A stretch of 64,000 nucleotides of DNA from Niameybacter massiliensis (GCF_001282685.1 NZ_LN875035.1:2342001-2406000), one strand, 5' to 3'; numbered from the stretch's first letter, positions 28,298 to 37,165 are shown. Translations and numbers: made by a program. The notes: a model not told the origin generated them from the letters alone.

Positions 28298-29962
28298 TTA
28301 TACAAGTATTAAACTATTTTGAAAATCCAATTTACCATACCCCTCTATGTTATTCGGATAAACTTGATTTGGACTACGTCTCGCTCCTCTAATAAGAATG
28401 GTCTTTGCAATACGAGTATTCATCGGAAAAAAATTCTTTTTTAAAATAGCCCATTCTAGTAATAAGGCGCATGCTGACGATGTTACGGCTGTAGATACAC
28501 CTGTACCACTATACCTACTATATCCTCCTGTTAAATTAGGTGCTAAAACATTTACTCCTGGTGCTATTAAAGTAGGCAGTATCACCATATTACGTGTTGG
28601 GCCTCTACTTGATCCTGCATAAATACTCTGGTCTGTTCCATTATAAGCACCTACAATCAGACTCTCATAGGCATTCCCTGGTGTTGTAATCGTCATATTG
28701 ACATCTGGTTGCAAAAATCTCGTATCTTCTCCCACGAATCCTTGCCTAGGAAGCCATACATTATAATCTCCTGCTACTACACTTTCCCCATATACTGTAA
28801 TAGACCAAATCCCAAGCGTAGGATTTGAGAACCTAAAGCGTATATTTTGATCTCCTGATGTAACATCTGAAACAACATACTCTACCTCTAACCTAGCATT
28901 TTCTAATGGAAAGGTATATGCTTGAACTTGAATATTATTAACTGGAATTTTGCCTGTACTTCCTCCTAAAGGCGTGCGAACTGAAACCGTTAGCTTATCT
29001 GGAGATGTAGCCCATAAGTACATAACAAATCCTTTCTCATCTGCTCCTACATTCACTTCAAATAGACTACTTCCTCCTTGTGTAACTTTGCCACTATAGT
29101 GATGTCCTTGATTGGCTTCATTCCCACCTGATATAGTAAAAATAACATTTTCAAAAGTACTTGCAGTTTGTAAATATCTTTCTGAAACCGTATCACCGTC
29201 ATGCCCACCTTGATTACTTCCTATTGCAGTGCAAATAGCAATAGGCATATTAAGGTCTTTAGCCAGATTTAATAAGTAATTTACCCCTGTTAAATAATCA
29301 TCATCTTGATAGGCTACTGCTCCTTCCTTAATGAGGTATATGTCTCTTAAATACTGTTTAGCAGGCTTTAACTTTACTACTGCTAATGAAGCATCTGGGG
29401 CTCCACCTACATATCCACCAGGTACACCTCTTTCATTGCCTGCTGCTATAGCTGCAAGCATGGTCCCATGTCCATTTTCATCAGTACTTGGAACAATACT
29501 TAATGGATCATTCGATTTTAAAGCTTGATTAATTTGCTCTTCTGTATAAATGGTTCCATAATCATATACGGGACCACCTGTTCCCGGTATACTTTGATCC
29601 CAAATACTTACAATACGTGTCGTATTGTCTTCATATGTAAAGAGAGGATTTGTATATTGTATCCCTGTATCTATAAATCCTATTAATACACCCGTTCCTC
29701 TTAACTCACCAAACGGATAATTATGGAAAGTTGAAATGTTACTTTGCTCTACAGCATCAATGGCATTTAAACCAAGCAATATGGGTAAATAGATTGAACC
29801 TATCTCTTGTTGTAATGCTTCAAATTCATTTTGTGCACTTTCTGGTACACTTAGAATAATAAGACTAGAACTTATGGGCGCAAAAATTAAATTAGGGTAG
29901 CGCTGTTTGAAACTTTCAATAGAAATAGGTGTTTCTATTAAATAATCTTTATATTCTTCCAT
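28298..29962 (-). CDS. Csp-family pseudoprotease (catalytic Ser replaced by Gly)
   Basis: This 554-aa protein has the Csp subtilase fold with D98 (GFIDTGIQYTN), H165 (ENGHGTMLAA) and oxyanion Asn (GGNEANQ). The catalytic serine position reads SGTGVSTAVTS, placing Gly at residue 488 (codon GGT at 28499-28501). It should therefore be proteolytically dead. In Clostridioides difficile CspC is a pseudoprotease that integrates germinant signals, and a serine-to-glycine change at the comparable place is part of that story. This gene may play a similar regulatory role (inference). It is the first gene of the csp operon; GGTGAGGTGA precedes the ATG. The second helix after the Ser site has lost the usual Pro-His. 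Confidence 0.9.
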   Translation of the reverse strand: MEEYKDYLIETPISIESFKQRYPNLIFAPISSSLIILSVPESAQNEFEALQQEIGSIYLPILLGLNAIDAVEQSNISTFHNYPFGELRGTGVLIGFIDTGIQYTNPLFTYEDNTTRIVSIWDQSIPGTGGPVYDYGTIYTEEQINQALKSNDPLSIVPSTDENGHGTMLAAIAAGNERGVPGGYVGGAPDASLAVVKLKPAKQYLRDIYLIKEGAVAYQDDDYLTGVNYLLNLAKDLNMPIAICTAIGSNQGGHDGDTVSERYLQTASTFENVIFTISGGNEANQGHHYSGKVTQGGSSLFEVNVGADEKGFVMYLWATSPDKLTVSVRTPLGGSTGKIPVNNIQVQAYTFPLENARLEVEYVVSDVTSGDQNIRFRFSNPTLGIWSITVYGESVVAGDYNVWLPRQGFVGEDTRFLQPDVNMTITTPGNAYESLIVGAYNGTDQSIYAGSSRGPTRNMVILPTLIAPGVNVLAPNLTGGYSRYSGTGVSTAVTSSACALLLEWAILKKNFFPMNTRIAKTILIRGARRSPNQVYPNNIEGYGKLDFQNSLILV

Positions 29963-29978
29963 TCATTCACCTCACCTA

Positions 29979-30023
29979 CAAAAAAACTGCCTGCAAGCTT
30001 TAATATTAAAACTTTCAGGCAGT
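29979..30023 (-). terminator. terminator of the hydrolase gene, 18 nt before the csp start codon
   Basis: ACTGCCTG and CAGGCAGT with an inner AAGTTTTAAT/ATTAAAGCTT extension form a strong hairpin followed by about eight T on the minus strand. The T-run ends within 20 nt of the first csp ATG. The csp promoter must therefore be inside, or upstream of, this hairpin. Confidence 0.85.
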
Positions 30024-30059
30024 CTCAAGTGCTATCTCTTACTATTCATATGACAAGGT

Positions 30060-30911
30060 TTATTCTTTTATTATTTTTTTCATTAAGTTTTCTAGCCATT
30101 CTAACAAATCTTCTTGGATTTTTTTCACTTCATCATCTAAATCATGCAGTAAGTCATGCATACACCCGTCATATTCCTTGATTACTTTATCTTCAAACGG
30201 TATGGTCTGTACAATCTCCCTATTTCTACTAATAGGAATCACATGATCTTCCGTTCCTAATAAAAAGAGACAAGGGACATGATATTCCGGTGCATGTGCT
30301 TTAGCATAATCCACACCAATACGTAAAAACTGATCCATAAAACGCATCGTTGCAAAGGAGTTACTGATTTTATCATCTTTGAACAATTCTCTATAAATCT
30401 CATTTCTTGTTGCTAAGCTTTCTCCTATACGATGAACCTTTAAGTCTCCTGCTACTAACCCAAGACTTTCATAAAAAACACCAGGGAAATTTTTCATCCC
30501 AACGGGTACACCTAAGGCTGGAGATGCTAAAATCTGTCCTTCTACTTCTTTCCCATATTTAAGTCCAAAAATAAAAGTTATCAGCCCCCCCATTGAATGT
30601 CCATAAGTAATAATAGGTTTATTATAAACGCGCTTCAATGACTTGACTAAATAATGTAGATCTTCTACAAAATCAAAAAAGTCCTCTATATCTCCCTTAT
30701 CTCCTTCTGAAAAGCCATTCCCTCTATGGTCAATGACACATACACCATAATTATGCTCAATCAAAAATTTCGCAAAATCTATATACCTTCCTGAGTGTTC
30801 CATAAAGCCATGTGCAATAATAATAATTGCCTTACAGCTAGAAGGAATATCCTTTCTACAAAAAATCTTTACATCATCTTTTCCATAAATATAACTTTCC
30901 ATTAGGTTCAT
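30060..30911 (-). CDS. alpha/beta hydrolase (monoacylglycerol lipase / lysophospholipase type)
   Basis: The 283-aa cytosolic hydrolase has the nucleophile elbow GHSMGGL near residue 106, an oxyanion motif IIIAHGFMEHSGRY near 32, and an acid and histidine close to the C-terminus (LLGTEDHVIP, YDGCMHDLLHD). HGFxEHxxRY is typical of monoacylglycerol lipase-like serine hydrolases. Lipid monoesters are likely substrates, but this is not specific. It lies 12 bp downstream of the exonuclease gene, so the two are cotranscribed. GAGGGTG precedes the ATG. Confidence 0.88.
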   Translation of the reverse strand: MNLMESYIYGKDDVKIFCRKDIPSSCKAIIIIAHGFMEHSGRYIDFAKFLIEHNYGVCVIDHRGNGFSEGDKGDIEDFFDFVEDLHYLVKSLKRVYNKPIITYGHSMGGLITFIFGLKYGKEVEGQILASPALGVPVGMKNFPGVFYESLGLVAGDLKVHRIGESLATRNEIYRELFKDDKISNSFATMRFMDQFLRIGVDYAKAHAPEYHVPCLFLLGTEDHVIPISRNREIVQTIPFEDKVIKEYDGCMHDLLHDLDDEVKKIQEDLLEWLENLMKKIIKE

Positions 30912-30922
30912 CTTTTCACCCT

Positions 30923-31627
30923 CTACTTACTGTACTCTCTTAATATACAATCGATCATCTTGCTTGCTTCTGATTTAGAAAAAGCTTCAATATCTTTTTC
31001 TAATGCTATTTTATGTGTTTTACACAAATTTAATAAGTAGTTTTTTTGTTTTGCTGTAATTGGAGAATGTTTAGGTACTTTCCAATCATTAACTTTCGGT
31101 ATAAATAAGTGTGGTGCTTGATCTATAAATCCTTCTTGTAAATTTCTAAGAAGTTCATAAGTTGCGTAAGCATCGTCATAAGCTCTATGTGCATTGACTA
31201 AATCTATACTATAATGATTGCAAAGATCACCTAATTTTCTACTTGGTAAATCTGCTAAAACCTGTCTGGAAATAATTAATGTATCTACTGTATGATAATT
31301 AAATTTTAAGCCTAATCGCTCAGCCTTTACTTTCAACATTCTATAATCAAATAAATCTATATTATGTCCTACTAAAGGTAAATCACGACAAAAGTTAATA
31401 AATTCTGGCATGACTTCTTCTATATTTCTAGCATCTTCTACCATTTCATTTGTAATCCCCGTAATAGATGTAATATATTCTGAAATTGTTTCATTAGGTT
31501 TTACCAATGTACTAAATTTTTCTTTTGGTTGTCCATTTTCTACATATACAGCACCAATTTCGATAATATCACTTTCTAATGGTTTTGTCCCTGTTGTTTC
31601 TATATCTAAAACAATGTAGTTTTTCAT
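30923..31627 (-). CDS. DEDDh-family 3'-5' exonuclease (DnaQ/PolC epsilon type)
   Basis: This protein of about 234 aa begins MKNYIVLDIETTG, giving the first Asp and Glu of the exonuclease active site. GHNIDLFDYRML supplies the second Asp, and AHRAYDDAYATYELL the DEDDh His and last Asp. It degrades DNA or RNA from the 3' end using two metal ions. The extra C-terminal 60 residues (TAKQKNYLLNLCKTHKI...) occur in free-standing clostridial homologues. The ATG at 31627 follows GGAGAACGAGG; an earlier start has no ribosome site. It diverges from nrdD. Confidence 0.9.
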   Translation of the reverse strand: MKNYIVLDIETTGTKPLESDIIEIGAVYVENGQPKEKFSTLVKPNETISEYITSITGITNEMVEDARNIEEVMPEFINFCRDLPLVGHNIDLFDYRMLKVKAERLGLKFNYHTVDTLIISRQVLADLPSRKLGDLCNHYSIDLVNAHRAYDDAYATYELLRNLQEGFIDQAPHLFIPKVNDWKVPKHSPITAKQKNYLLNLCKTHKIALEKDIEAFSKSEASKMIDCILREYSK

Positions 31628-31778
31628 CCTCGTTCTCCTTACAGTCATTTCTTAGTCTATTTTACTCTATTTTCATTAGAATGCAAATTGAAAATGACAT
31701 CCAGTAAATTTGCACCAATTATTTTTGATTATTTTATTGACAAAAATCTTTAAATAGACTTAATTGCATTTTTTTAAT

Positions 31779-31825
31779 ATGCAAGATATAGTATATACTG
31801 AACATAAAAATCATATATATAGTAC
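31779..31825 (+). promoter_or_regulatory. twin NrdR-type boxes upstream of nrdDG
   Basis: ATGCAAGATATAGTAT (31779-31794) and ATCATATATATAGTAC (31810-31825) both resemble the NrdR box and start exactly 31 bp apart, three helical turns. This is the classic NrdR layout. A TTGACA element (31737-31742) with a weak TTAATT 17 bp on lies just upstream. NrdR would repress the operon when dATP is high. The boxes match only partly, so this is a prediction. Confidence 0.6.
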
Positions 31826-31865
31826 TAAACAGGGTATAACTGGAAATAACTTAAGGGGGATTATC

Positions 31866-33983
31866 ATGGAGTATTACGTAATTAAAAGAGATGGAAGAAA
31901 GGCAAGTTATTGCCGCGACAAGATTCAAAATGCTATTAGACGTTCTGCATCTGACTCAAACTTAGTCCTAGATGTTGACAAAATTACTGACGAAGTCGAA
32001 AAACGTATCTACGATTCAAGTTGCTATGAAATTACTGTAGAACAAATTCAAGACCTTATCGAACAAACTTTAGATGATCTTGAACTTAGTACAGTAAAAA
32101 ATACATATGCTAACTACCGTAAAGAACGTACACGTATCAGAGATCTGAAATCTGAGCTTATGGATACAGTTCATGCGATAGGAATTGAAACAGATCGCGA
32201 CAATGCAAATGTAGGTAACAACTTCTCTTCTAAACTCTTACGTATTGCTAGTGAAACAAACAAATGGCATAACCTATCTACTATGCCAAAACATTTAGCA
32301 AAGCTACACGAACTGGGGGACTTATATTATCACGATTTAGATAGCTACAACTTAACCACCAACTGCCTTCACATTGATACAGGTACAATGTTTGAACAAG
32401 GCTTTAACACTGGATATGGTACTATAAAAAAACCTAAACGTATTGAAACCGCTGCTGAACTGAGTTGCATACTTTTACAGTCTTCACAAAATGACATGTT
32501 TGGTGGGCAATCCCATGTTAATTTCGATAATGATATGGCGCCTTATGTAGGCTATACACGTACTGAAATTATTGAAGAATACAAACCATTACTGGATATT
32601 ATGAATGAAGATGCCTTTAAAAGCTTTGTAGAGAAAAAGCTAAATACACGTGTTCATCAAGCCATGCAAGGTATTGTTTATAACTTAAACACTATGCATT
32701 CACGTGCAGGTTCACAAGTACCTTTTAGCAGCTTAAATATTGGTATTCCTGACTCTAGTGATGCAGCACTTGTATGTGAGGCCTTTCTACTCGAATATGA
32801 AAAGGGACTAGGCAAAAATGAACAGCCTATTTTCCCAAATATTATCTTCCGTGTTAAAAAAGGTGTGAATAGAGAAGTGAATGATCCTTATTACTATCTC
32901 TTCAAGTTGGCTTGCCGCGTAGCAGCATCTCGTATGAATCCAACTTTCATGAACATTGATGCAGACTTTAATCTTCACTATTACGAGAAAGGCATCTTGC
33001 CAGCTACAATGGGATGCCGTACTTACGTATGTTCTAATGTGAATGGGCCTGAAGGTCCAAATAGACGTGGTAACAATGCACCGACAACAATCAACCTCCC
33101 ACGCCTTGGTATATTAGCAAATAAAGACTTAGACCATTTCTGGCAACTCTTAGATGAACGTCTTCACCAAGCACGTGAATCTTTAATGCATCGCTATGAA
33201 ATCTTAAAACACCTTAAAGTCAAAGACTTACCTTTTGTAGCTGGTCAAGGTCTTATGCTTGGTTCTGAAGGCCTTTCACCTAATGATTCTATCGATCCAA
33301 TTTTAAAGAACGGTACATGGTCTATTGGCTTTATCGGTCTTGCAGAAACACTTACTGCACTTGTTGGTTCTCATCATGGTGAAAGTGAACAAGCACGTGA
33401 GCTAGGTTATCGCATTATTCAGCGTATACGTAACTTTACAGATAAAGCAACACTAGATACACATCTTAACTGGAGTTGTTATGCTACACCTGCCGAGGGG
33501 CTAAGCGGACGTTTTATTGCCCAAGACTTAGCACGCTTTGGTAGTATTGAAGGTGTAACTGATAAAGAGTACTATACCAACAGCTTCCATGTACCGGTAA
33601 ACTATCCTGTATCTATTATTGATAAGATTCAAATCGAGGCACCATTCCATCAAATGTGTAATGCAGGACATATTAGTTATATTGAGGTAGATGGTTATCC
33701 AGATGGAGAAACTATTGAACGTATTATCCATTACGCATACTCTGAATCAAATATTAGTTATATCGGTATTAACTTCCACTTACGTTATTGCAAAAACTGT
33801 GGTAACACGATTAATGATGGTGTTAAAGCATGTCCGGATTGTGGCAGTACGGATATTCAAGGCATCAGCCGTGTTACGGGCTACTTAAGCTTAGATGAAC
33901 GTTTTGGCACTGGTAAATCTGCTGAACGTCATGATCGTATTTCTCACGATGGTAGCCAAAGACATACTTATACCGTATGCTAA
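31866..33983 (+). CDS. nrdD: anaerobic (class III) ribonucleoside-triphosphate reductase
   Basis: The catalytic subunit is about 705 aa. An N-terminal ATP cone (MEYYVIKRDGRKASYCRDK, about 1-90) senses dATP and ATP. The ten-stranded barrel follows, then a zinc site CKNCGNT...CPDCGS near 640-660. The glycyl-radical segment RVTGYLSLDERF comes just before the C-terminus. It reduces ribonucleotides to deoxyribonucleotides without oxygen, using a radical made by NrdG. The ATG at 31866 follows AAGGGGGA; the frame extends upstream but without a ribosome site. It overlaps nrdG by 7 bp. Confidence 0.96.
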   Translation: MEYYVIKRDGRKASYCRDKIQNAIRRSASDSNLVLDVDKITDEVEKRIYDSSCYEITVEQIQDLIEQTLDDLELSTVKNTYANYRKERTRIRDLKSELMDTVHAIGIETDRDNANVGNNFSSKLLRIASETNKWHNLSTMPKHLAKLHELGDLYYHDLDSYNLTTNCLHIDTGTMFEQGFNTGYGTIKKPKRIETAAELSCILLQSSQNDMFGGQSHVNFDNDMAPYVGYTRTEIIEEYKPLLDIMNEDAFKSFVEKKLNTRVHQAMQGIVYNLNTMHSRAGSQVPFSSLNIGIPDSSDAALVCEAFLLEYEKGLGKNEQPIFPNIIFRVKKGVNREVNDPYYYLFKLACRVAASRMNPTFMNIDADFNLHYYEKGILPATMGCRTYVCSNVNGPEGPNRRGNNAPTTINLPRLGILANKDLDHFWQLLDERLHQARESLMHRYEILKHLKVKDLPFVAGQGLMLGSEGLSPNDSIDPILKNGTWSIGFIGLAETLTALVGSHHGESEQARELGYRIIQRIRNFTDKATLDTHLNWSCYATPAEGLSGRFIAQDLARFGSIEGVTDKEYYTNSFHVPVNYPVSIIDKIQIEAPFHQMCNAGHISYIEVDGYPDGETIERIIHYAYSESNISYIGINFHLRYCKNCGNTINDGVKACPDCGSTDIQGISRVTGYLSLDERFGTGKSAERHDRISHDGSQRHTYTVC

Positions 33984-34489
33984 ATTTACTTCAAGAAGCC
34001 GGCCCTACTTTACAAGTAGCTGGCTTCTTAGACCATTCTTTTGTTAATGGTGAAGGCTTTAGGAGTGTTGTCTTTCTCTCCGGCTGTAATCACCATTGTC
34101 CTGGCTGCCACAACTTAAGTATGCAAAGCTTTAATTATGGAGATACACTTTCCTCCAAAGACGTTTTTGAAAAAATAAAGAAGAATGCCCCACTTATCAA
34201 TGGGGTAACTTTCTCAGGAGGAGATCCTTTTGAGCAAAGTGAAAGACTGGTTCCTCTTCTAGAAAACATTAAGTCACTTGGACTTACTATTTGGTTTTAT
34301 ACTGGTTACACTTACGACCAACTTCTTGAAAACCAATCTTTTAGTCAGCTACTTCCCTATATAGATGTGTTGGTTGATGGGCGTTTTGAAGAAGCTTATA
34401 AAACGGATACAAAAAAATACGTTGGCTCCTCTAATCAACGTATTTTAAAACTTCTAGATGGATCTATTCAAGAAGAACTCTGCTTCTAA
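33977..34489 (+). CDS. nrdG: anaerobic ribonucleotide reductase activating protein (radical SAM)
   Basis: This 170-aa radical-SAM enzyme has CNHHCPGCHN near residue 36, the CxxxCxxC ligands of the 4Fe-4S cluster, and the SAM-binding GVTFSGGDPFEQ. It abstracts hydrogen from the NrdD glycine to create the stable radical. Overlap with nrdD and short length match the family. A terminator follows 24 nt after the stop. Confidence 0.95.
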   Translation: MLNLLQEAGPTLQVAGFLDHSFVNGEGFRSVVFLSGCNHHCPGCHNLSMQSFNYGDTLSSKDVFEKIKKNAPLINGVTFSGGDPFEQSERLVPLLENIKSLGLTIWFYTGYTYDQLLENQSFSQLLPYIDVLVDGRFEEAYKTDTKKYVGSSNQRILKLLDGSIQEELCF

Positions 34490-34512
34490 TATAAATTTTC
34501 TTTTATTCTATT

Positions 34513-34572
34513 AAAGTAGTAGGTTCAAGTGAAATATTAACCAATTTCACTCGAACCTACTACTTTGTTTTT
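34513..34572 (+). terminator. intrinsic terminator after nrdG
   Basis: The arms 34513-34535 and 34543-34565 pair at 22 of 23 positions around a 7-nt loop. A short T-rich tail follows. Confidence 0.9.
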
Positions 34573-34762
34573 ATTATGCATCTTGCTCAATTATACTTTC
34601 CATTTTTATTTATCTTATACAAATTTTCTTTTATTTTTCTCATTTCTTAGAAATTCACTTTTTTTATTTCCAGAAGAAAATCGGTCGAAAAATACAGTTT
34701 TTTGGCGTACTGAATCGTTTTAATTTTGTAAACTTTTATCTCTATACATTATTTTTATCTTG

Positions 34763-34791
34763 TTGTATAACTATCTTATAACCAATATAAA
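34763..34791 (+). promoter_or_regulatory. candidate promoter for the large non-coding RNA
   Basis: TTGTAT (34763-34768), an exact 17-bp spacer and TATAAA (34786-34791) would start a transcript near 34798, immediately before the structured block. The surroundings are AT-rich, so this is moderate evidence only. Confidence 0.5.
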
Positions 34792-34796
34792 AGTGC

Positions 34797-35340
34797 AGCT
34801 TGAATACCCATCCTAGGCAAGTCTTCTCGCTGTACCACTAAAAATAAGTTTTGCAACTTTTACTCCTCCCTCTGATAAAGGTGAATGAATTTATTTTTAG
34901 GTACTACCCCTTTAAGTGGTGGCAACTTCCTGGGTTAGTTCATCTATCTTGTAGATACATCATTTTTATAGCCACATTCAATTGGATTATGCCTTTATAG
35001 ATATCGTCTGCTACGATATGTCTTAATGCAGTCAACCAACTTGGCAACCTGCCGTGATAACTATCTCAATAGCGCTTTCACCTATGGAACCCAATACAGG
35101 TATACTGGCCTTAAGCCTAATCTAGGCATACTACATTCTAAAGGATTGCCTTCTGAATGGGACTTTCTCCATGTATCTATACATTTGCCACAATAATGTA
35201 AGCTAGCCTAAGTCTACCTATGTTTATTCAGAGGGAAGGGAGATTTAGGCTGGCTTGCATTGCTTTTCCCGGGAAAACTAATGCTTTAAAATAAAAAGGT
35301 TATGTAATTGCTTGATTAAGCCACTACATAACCTTTTTCT
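34797..35340 (+). ncRNA. candidate large structured non-coding RNA (about 540 nt, unclassified)
   Basis: No reading frame of note exists here on either strand, but the block is less AT-rich than the spacer before it and full of complementary segments. CUAAAAAUAA (34838-34847) pairs with UUAUUUUUAG (34891-34900), extended by GUAC/GUAC. ACUAC/GUGGU (34903-34907 with 34916-34920), AUAUCGU/ACGAUAU (35001-35007 with 35013-35019) and a 16-bp helix (35200-35215 with 35241-35256) follow. Two helices use G-U pairs on the plus strand that would be A-C mismatches on the minus strand, so the RNA is probably plus-sense. A promoter and a strong terminator flank it. It does not show the landmarks of RNase P RNA, tmRNA or SRP RNA. 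It could be one of the known large bacterial RNAs (OLE, ROOL, GOLLD and similar), which I cannot test by eye. Confidence 0.68.
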
Positions 35341-35342
35341 AT
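35293..35342. terminator. bidirectional terminator between the ncRNA and ydcZ-like gene
   Basis: AAAAAGGTTATGTA and TACATAACCTTTTT form a 14-bp perfect stem. It ends the candidate ncRNA on the plus strand, and its outer arm abuts the stop codon of the convergent transporter gene. Confidence 0.92.
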
Positions 35343-35767
35343 TTTTTCCATTTGAATAACACAATACCTACTATAATAATGCCTACAGCAAGTACCTTTG
35401 TCCATTGAAAGTCAGTCTTCTCTGTTCCAAACCATCCTAAAAGTTCAATAAGGTATGAACCTACTAATTGAGCTATCAGAATAAGCATGGTTGCTCCGGC
35501 TGGGCCCATCTTTGATATGGATAAAATAACGGTGTACACAATACCTGCTCCAAGTACACCCCCTAATAAGTAAAACTTATTCACACTTTTTAATCCACTT
35601 AAATCTGCATCTCTTACAAATGCAAGTACGATTAAAGAAGTTAAAAGTCCTATTGCATTTACAATAGCATTAGTAAACCATAATCCAGCCTTTTCATTCA
35701 CACGTGTATTAAAAACACCTTGAATACTCATTAAAAGACCGGATATTATTGCAACTATACTCGCCAC
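35339..35767 (-). CDS. DMT-superfamily membrane protein, YdcZ/DUF606 family
   Basis: The 142-aa protein has about five hydrophobic helices and the family features SGLLMSIQGVFNTRVNEKAG at the N-terminus and GPAGATMLILIAQLVGSYLIE. It is about half the length of a full DMT transporter and probably works as a dimer or inverted pair. The substrate is unknown. It stands alone; a terminator overlaps its 3' end. Confidence 0.85.
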   Translation of the reverse strand: MASIVAIISGLLMSIQGVFNTRVNEKAGLWFTNAIVNAIGLLTSLIVLAFVRDADLSGLKSVNKFYLLGGVLGAGIVYTVILSISKMGPAGATMLILIAQLVGSYLIELLGWFGTEKTDFQWTKVLAVGIIIVGIVLFKWKK

Positions 35768-35862
35768 ATCTTCGCCTCCACTAACCTTTTATCCGATGAC
35801 TTGTATTTGTCATTCTGGGTTAGTTTGAGAAAAACATGAACTTTTTATACACTTATCTTCTT

Positions 35863-36870
35863 CTATAAAAGATGAATACCATGTTTTTCACATGTTTCGA
35901 TCATTTCATCTGGCCAACTTGATGCCTGTACTTCGCCAACATGGATTTTATGAAGGAAGAACATACAGATACGTGACTGCCCAATACCACCACCAATTGT
36001 ATAAGGTAACTTTTTATCCAGTAATAAGCTATGGAACTCTAAGGCTTTACGTTCTTTACAATTTGCAAGCTCTAATTGACGTTCTAAGGCTTCTTCATCT
36101 ACACGTATACCCATTGAAGAAAGTTCGAACCCACTTTCAAGGATTGGATTCCAGAACATAATATCACCATTTAAACTCCAATCATCATAGTCTGGCGCAC
36201 GTCCATCATGTCTTTCCCCATTTGAAAGGACATCACCAATTTGCATAATGAATACTGCTTTCTTTTCTTTACAAATTGCATTTTCTCTTTCTTTTGGACT
36301 TAATTCAGGATACAGTTGTAACAGTTCTTCTGAGGTAATAAAAGTAATTTCTTCAGGTAACCATCTCTCTAACATTGGATACTCATGAATAATATAGTTT
36401 TCTGTTTTAGCAAAAGCATTGTAGATTCTTCTAACTGTATCTTTTAAGTAATCTACTGTACGCATTTCTTTTGTAATAACCTTTTCCCAGTCCCATTGAT
36501 CCACATAGATAGAATGTAAGTTATCTACTTCTTCATCACGTCTTATAGCATTCATATCTGTATAAAGACCTTCACCTACTTCAAAGTGATAACGTGCTAG
36601 TGCCATACGTTTCCATTTAGCAAGAGAATGTACAATCTCTACAACTGCTCCATGATCATCTAATACATCAAAGCTTACTGGTCTTTCAGTCCCATTTAAA
36701 TTATCATTAAGTCCTGTCTCTGGTTTAACAAACAAAGGTGCAGATACACGTGTTAAACAAAGTTCATAAGCTAATGCTGTTTCAAAGTAATCTTTCAGTT
36801 TTTTAATTGCTACCTCAGTTTCTCTTAAATCTAGTTGAGAAGTATAACCTTCTTTTAAAAATAAATCCAT
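35863..36870 (-). CDS. asnA: aspartate-ammonia ligase (asparagine synthetase A)
   Basis: This 335-aa class II aminoacyl-tRNA-synthetase-like enzyme makes asparagine from aspartate, ammonia and ATP. Family marks are [19 protein letters not shown] near residue 38, [11 protein letters not shown] near 118, [19 protein letters not shown] near 215 and the terminal [14 protein letters not shown]. The frame stays open to 36972, but that extension lies inside the T-box terminator. The true start is ATG 36870 with AAAGGGTG upstream. Control by uncharged tRNA-Asn through the T-box leader fits the product. Confidence 0.96.
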   Translation of the reverse strand: MDLFLKEGYTSQLDLRETEVAIKKLKDYFETALAYELCLTRVSAPLFVKPETGLNDNLNGTERPVSFDVLDDHGAVVEIVHSLAKWKRMALARYHFEVGEGLYTDMNAIRRDEEVDNLHSIYVDQWDWEKVITKEMRTVDYLKDTVRRIYNAFAKTENYIIHEYPMLERWLPEEITFITSEELLQLYPELSPKERENAICKEKKAVFIMQIGDVLSNGERHDGRAPDYDDWSLNGDIMFWNPILESGFELSSMGIRVDEEALERQLELANCKERKALEFHSLLLDKKLPYTIGGGIGQSRICMFFLHKIHVGEVQASSWPDEMIETCEKHGIHLL

Positions 36871-36892
36871 ATTCTTCACCCTTTCTAAAATA

Positions 36893-37160
36893 ATAAAAAA
36901 ACCTTCATCCCATTCATAAATTATGAAAGGGACGAAGGTTATAATTCGCGCCACCCTATTACATTCATACACGTACGGAATTCTCGATACGCTCTAGATA
37001 TAACGGTCTACCCCGTCTAAGCCTACTCACTTACGTTTTCGGTTAGCAGCTCCAAGATGTTCTTCAACTAAAACGTGGCCGCTGGCTTTCACCTATCCCA
37101 GCTCTCTGTAGACATTGTACTTAGCTTACTCTTCTTATCATTGCTTTTCAAATAATATGT
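36893..37160 (-). promoter_or_regulatory. T-box riboswitch leader of asnA
   Basis: On the minus strand the conserved T-box bulge sequence AGGGTGGCGCGAATT (36956-36942) precedes a strong terminator hairpin (AACCTTCGTCCC paired with GGGATGAAGGTT) ending in seven T. Upstream lies a long stem I region with AGAGAGC. An AAC triplet at 37044-37042 is a plausible asparagine specifier. Uncharged tRNA-Asn would stabilise the antiterminator and switch asnA on. Confidence 0.88.
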
Positions 37161-37165
37161 TTTGA

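Noticed and set aside
24753-29962. Three tandem csp genes as a recent simple duplication
   Set aside because: The three proteins differ in length, prodomain and active-site motifs, so they are old paralogues and not fresh copies.
34797-35340. RNase P RNA, tmRNA or SRP RNA
   Set aside because: None of the landmark sequences I know for these RNAs is present on either strand. The class remains open.
36871-36972. 34-codon N-terminal extension of asnA
   Set aside because: It lies in the T-box antiterminator and terminator, and the usual start has a good ribosome site at 36870.
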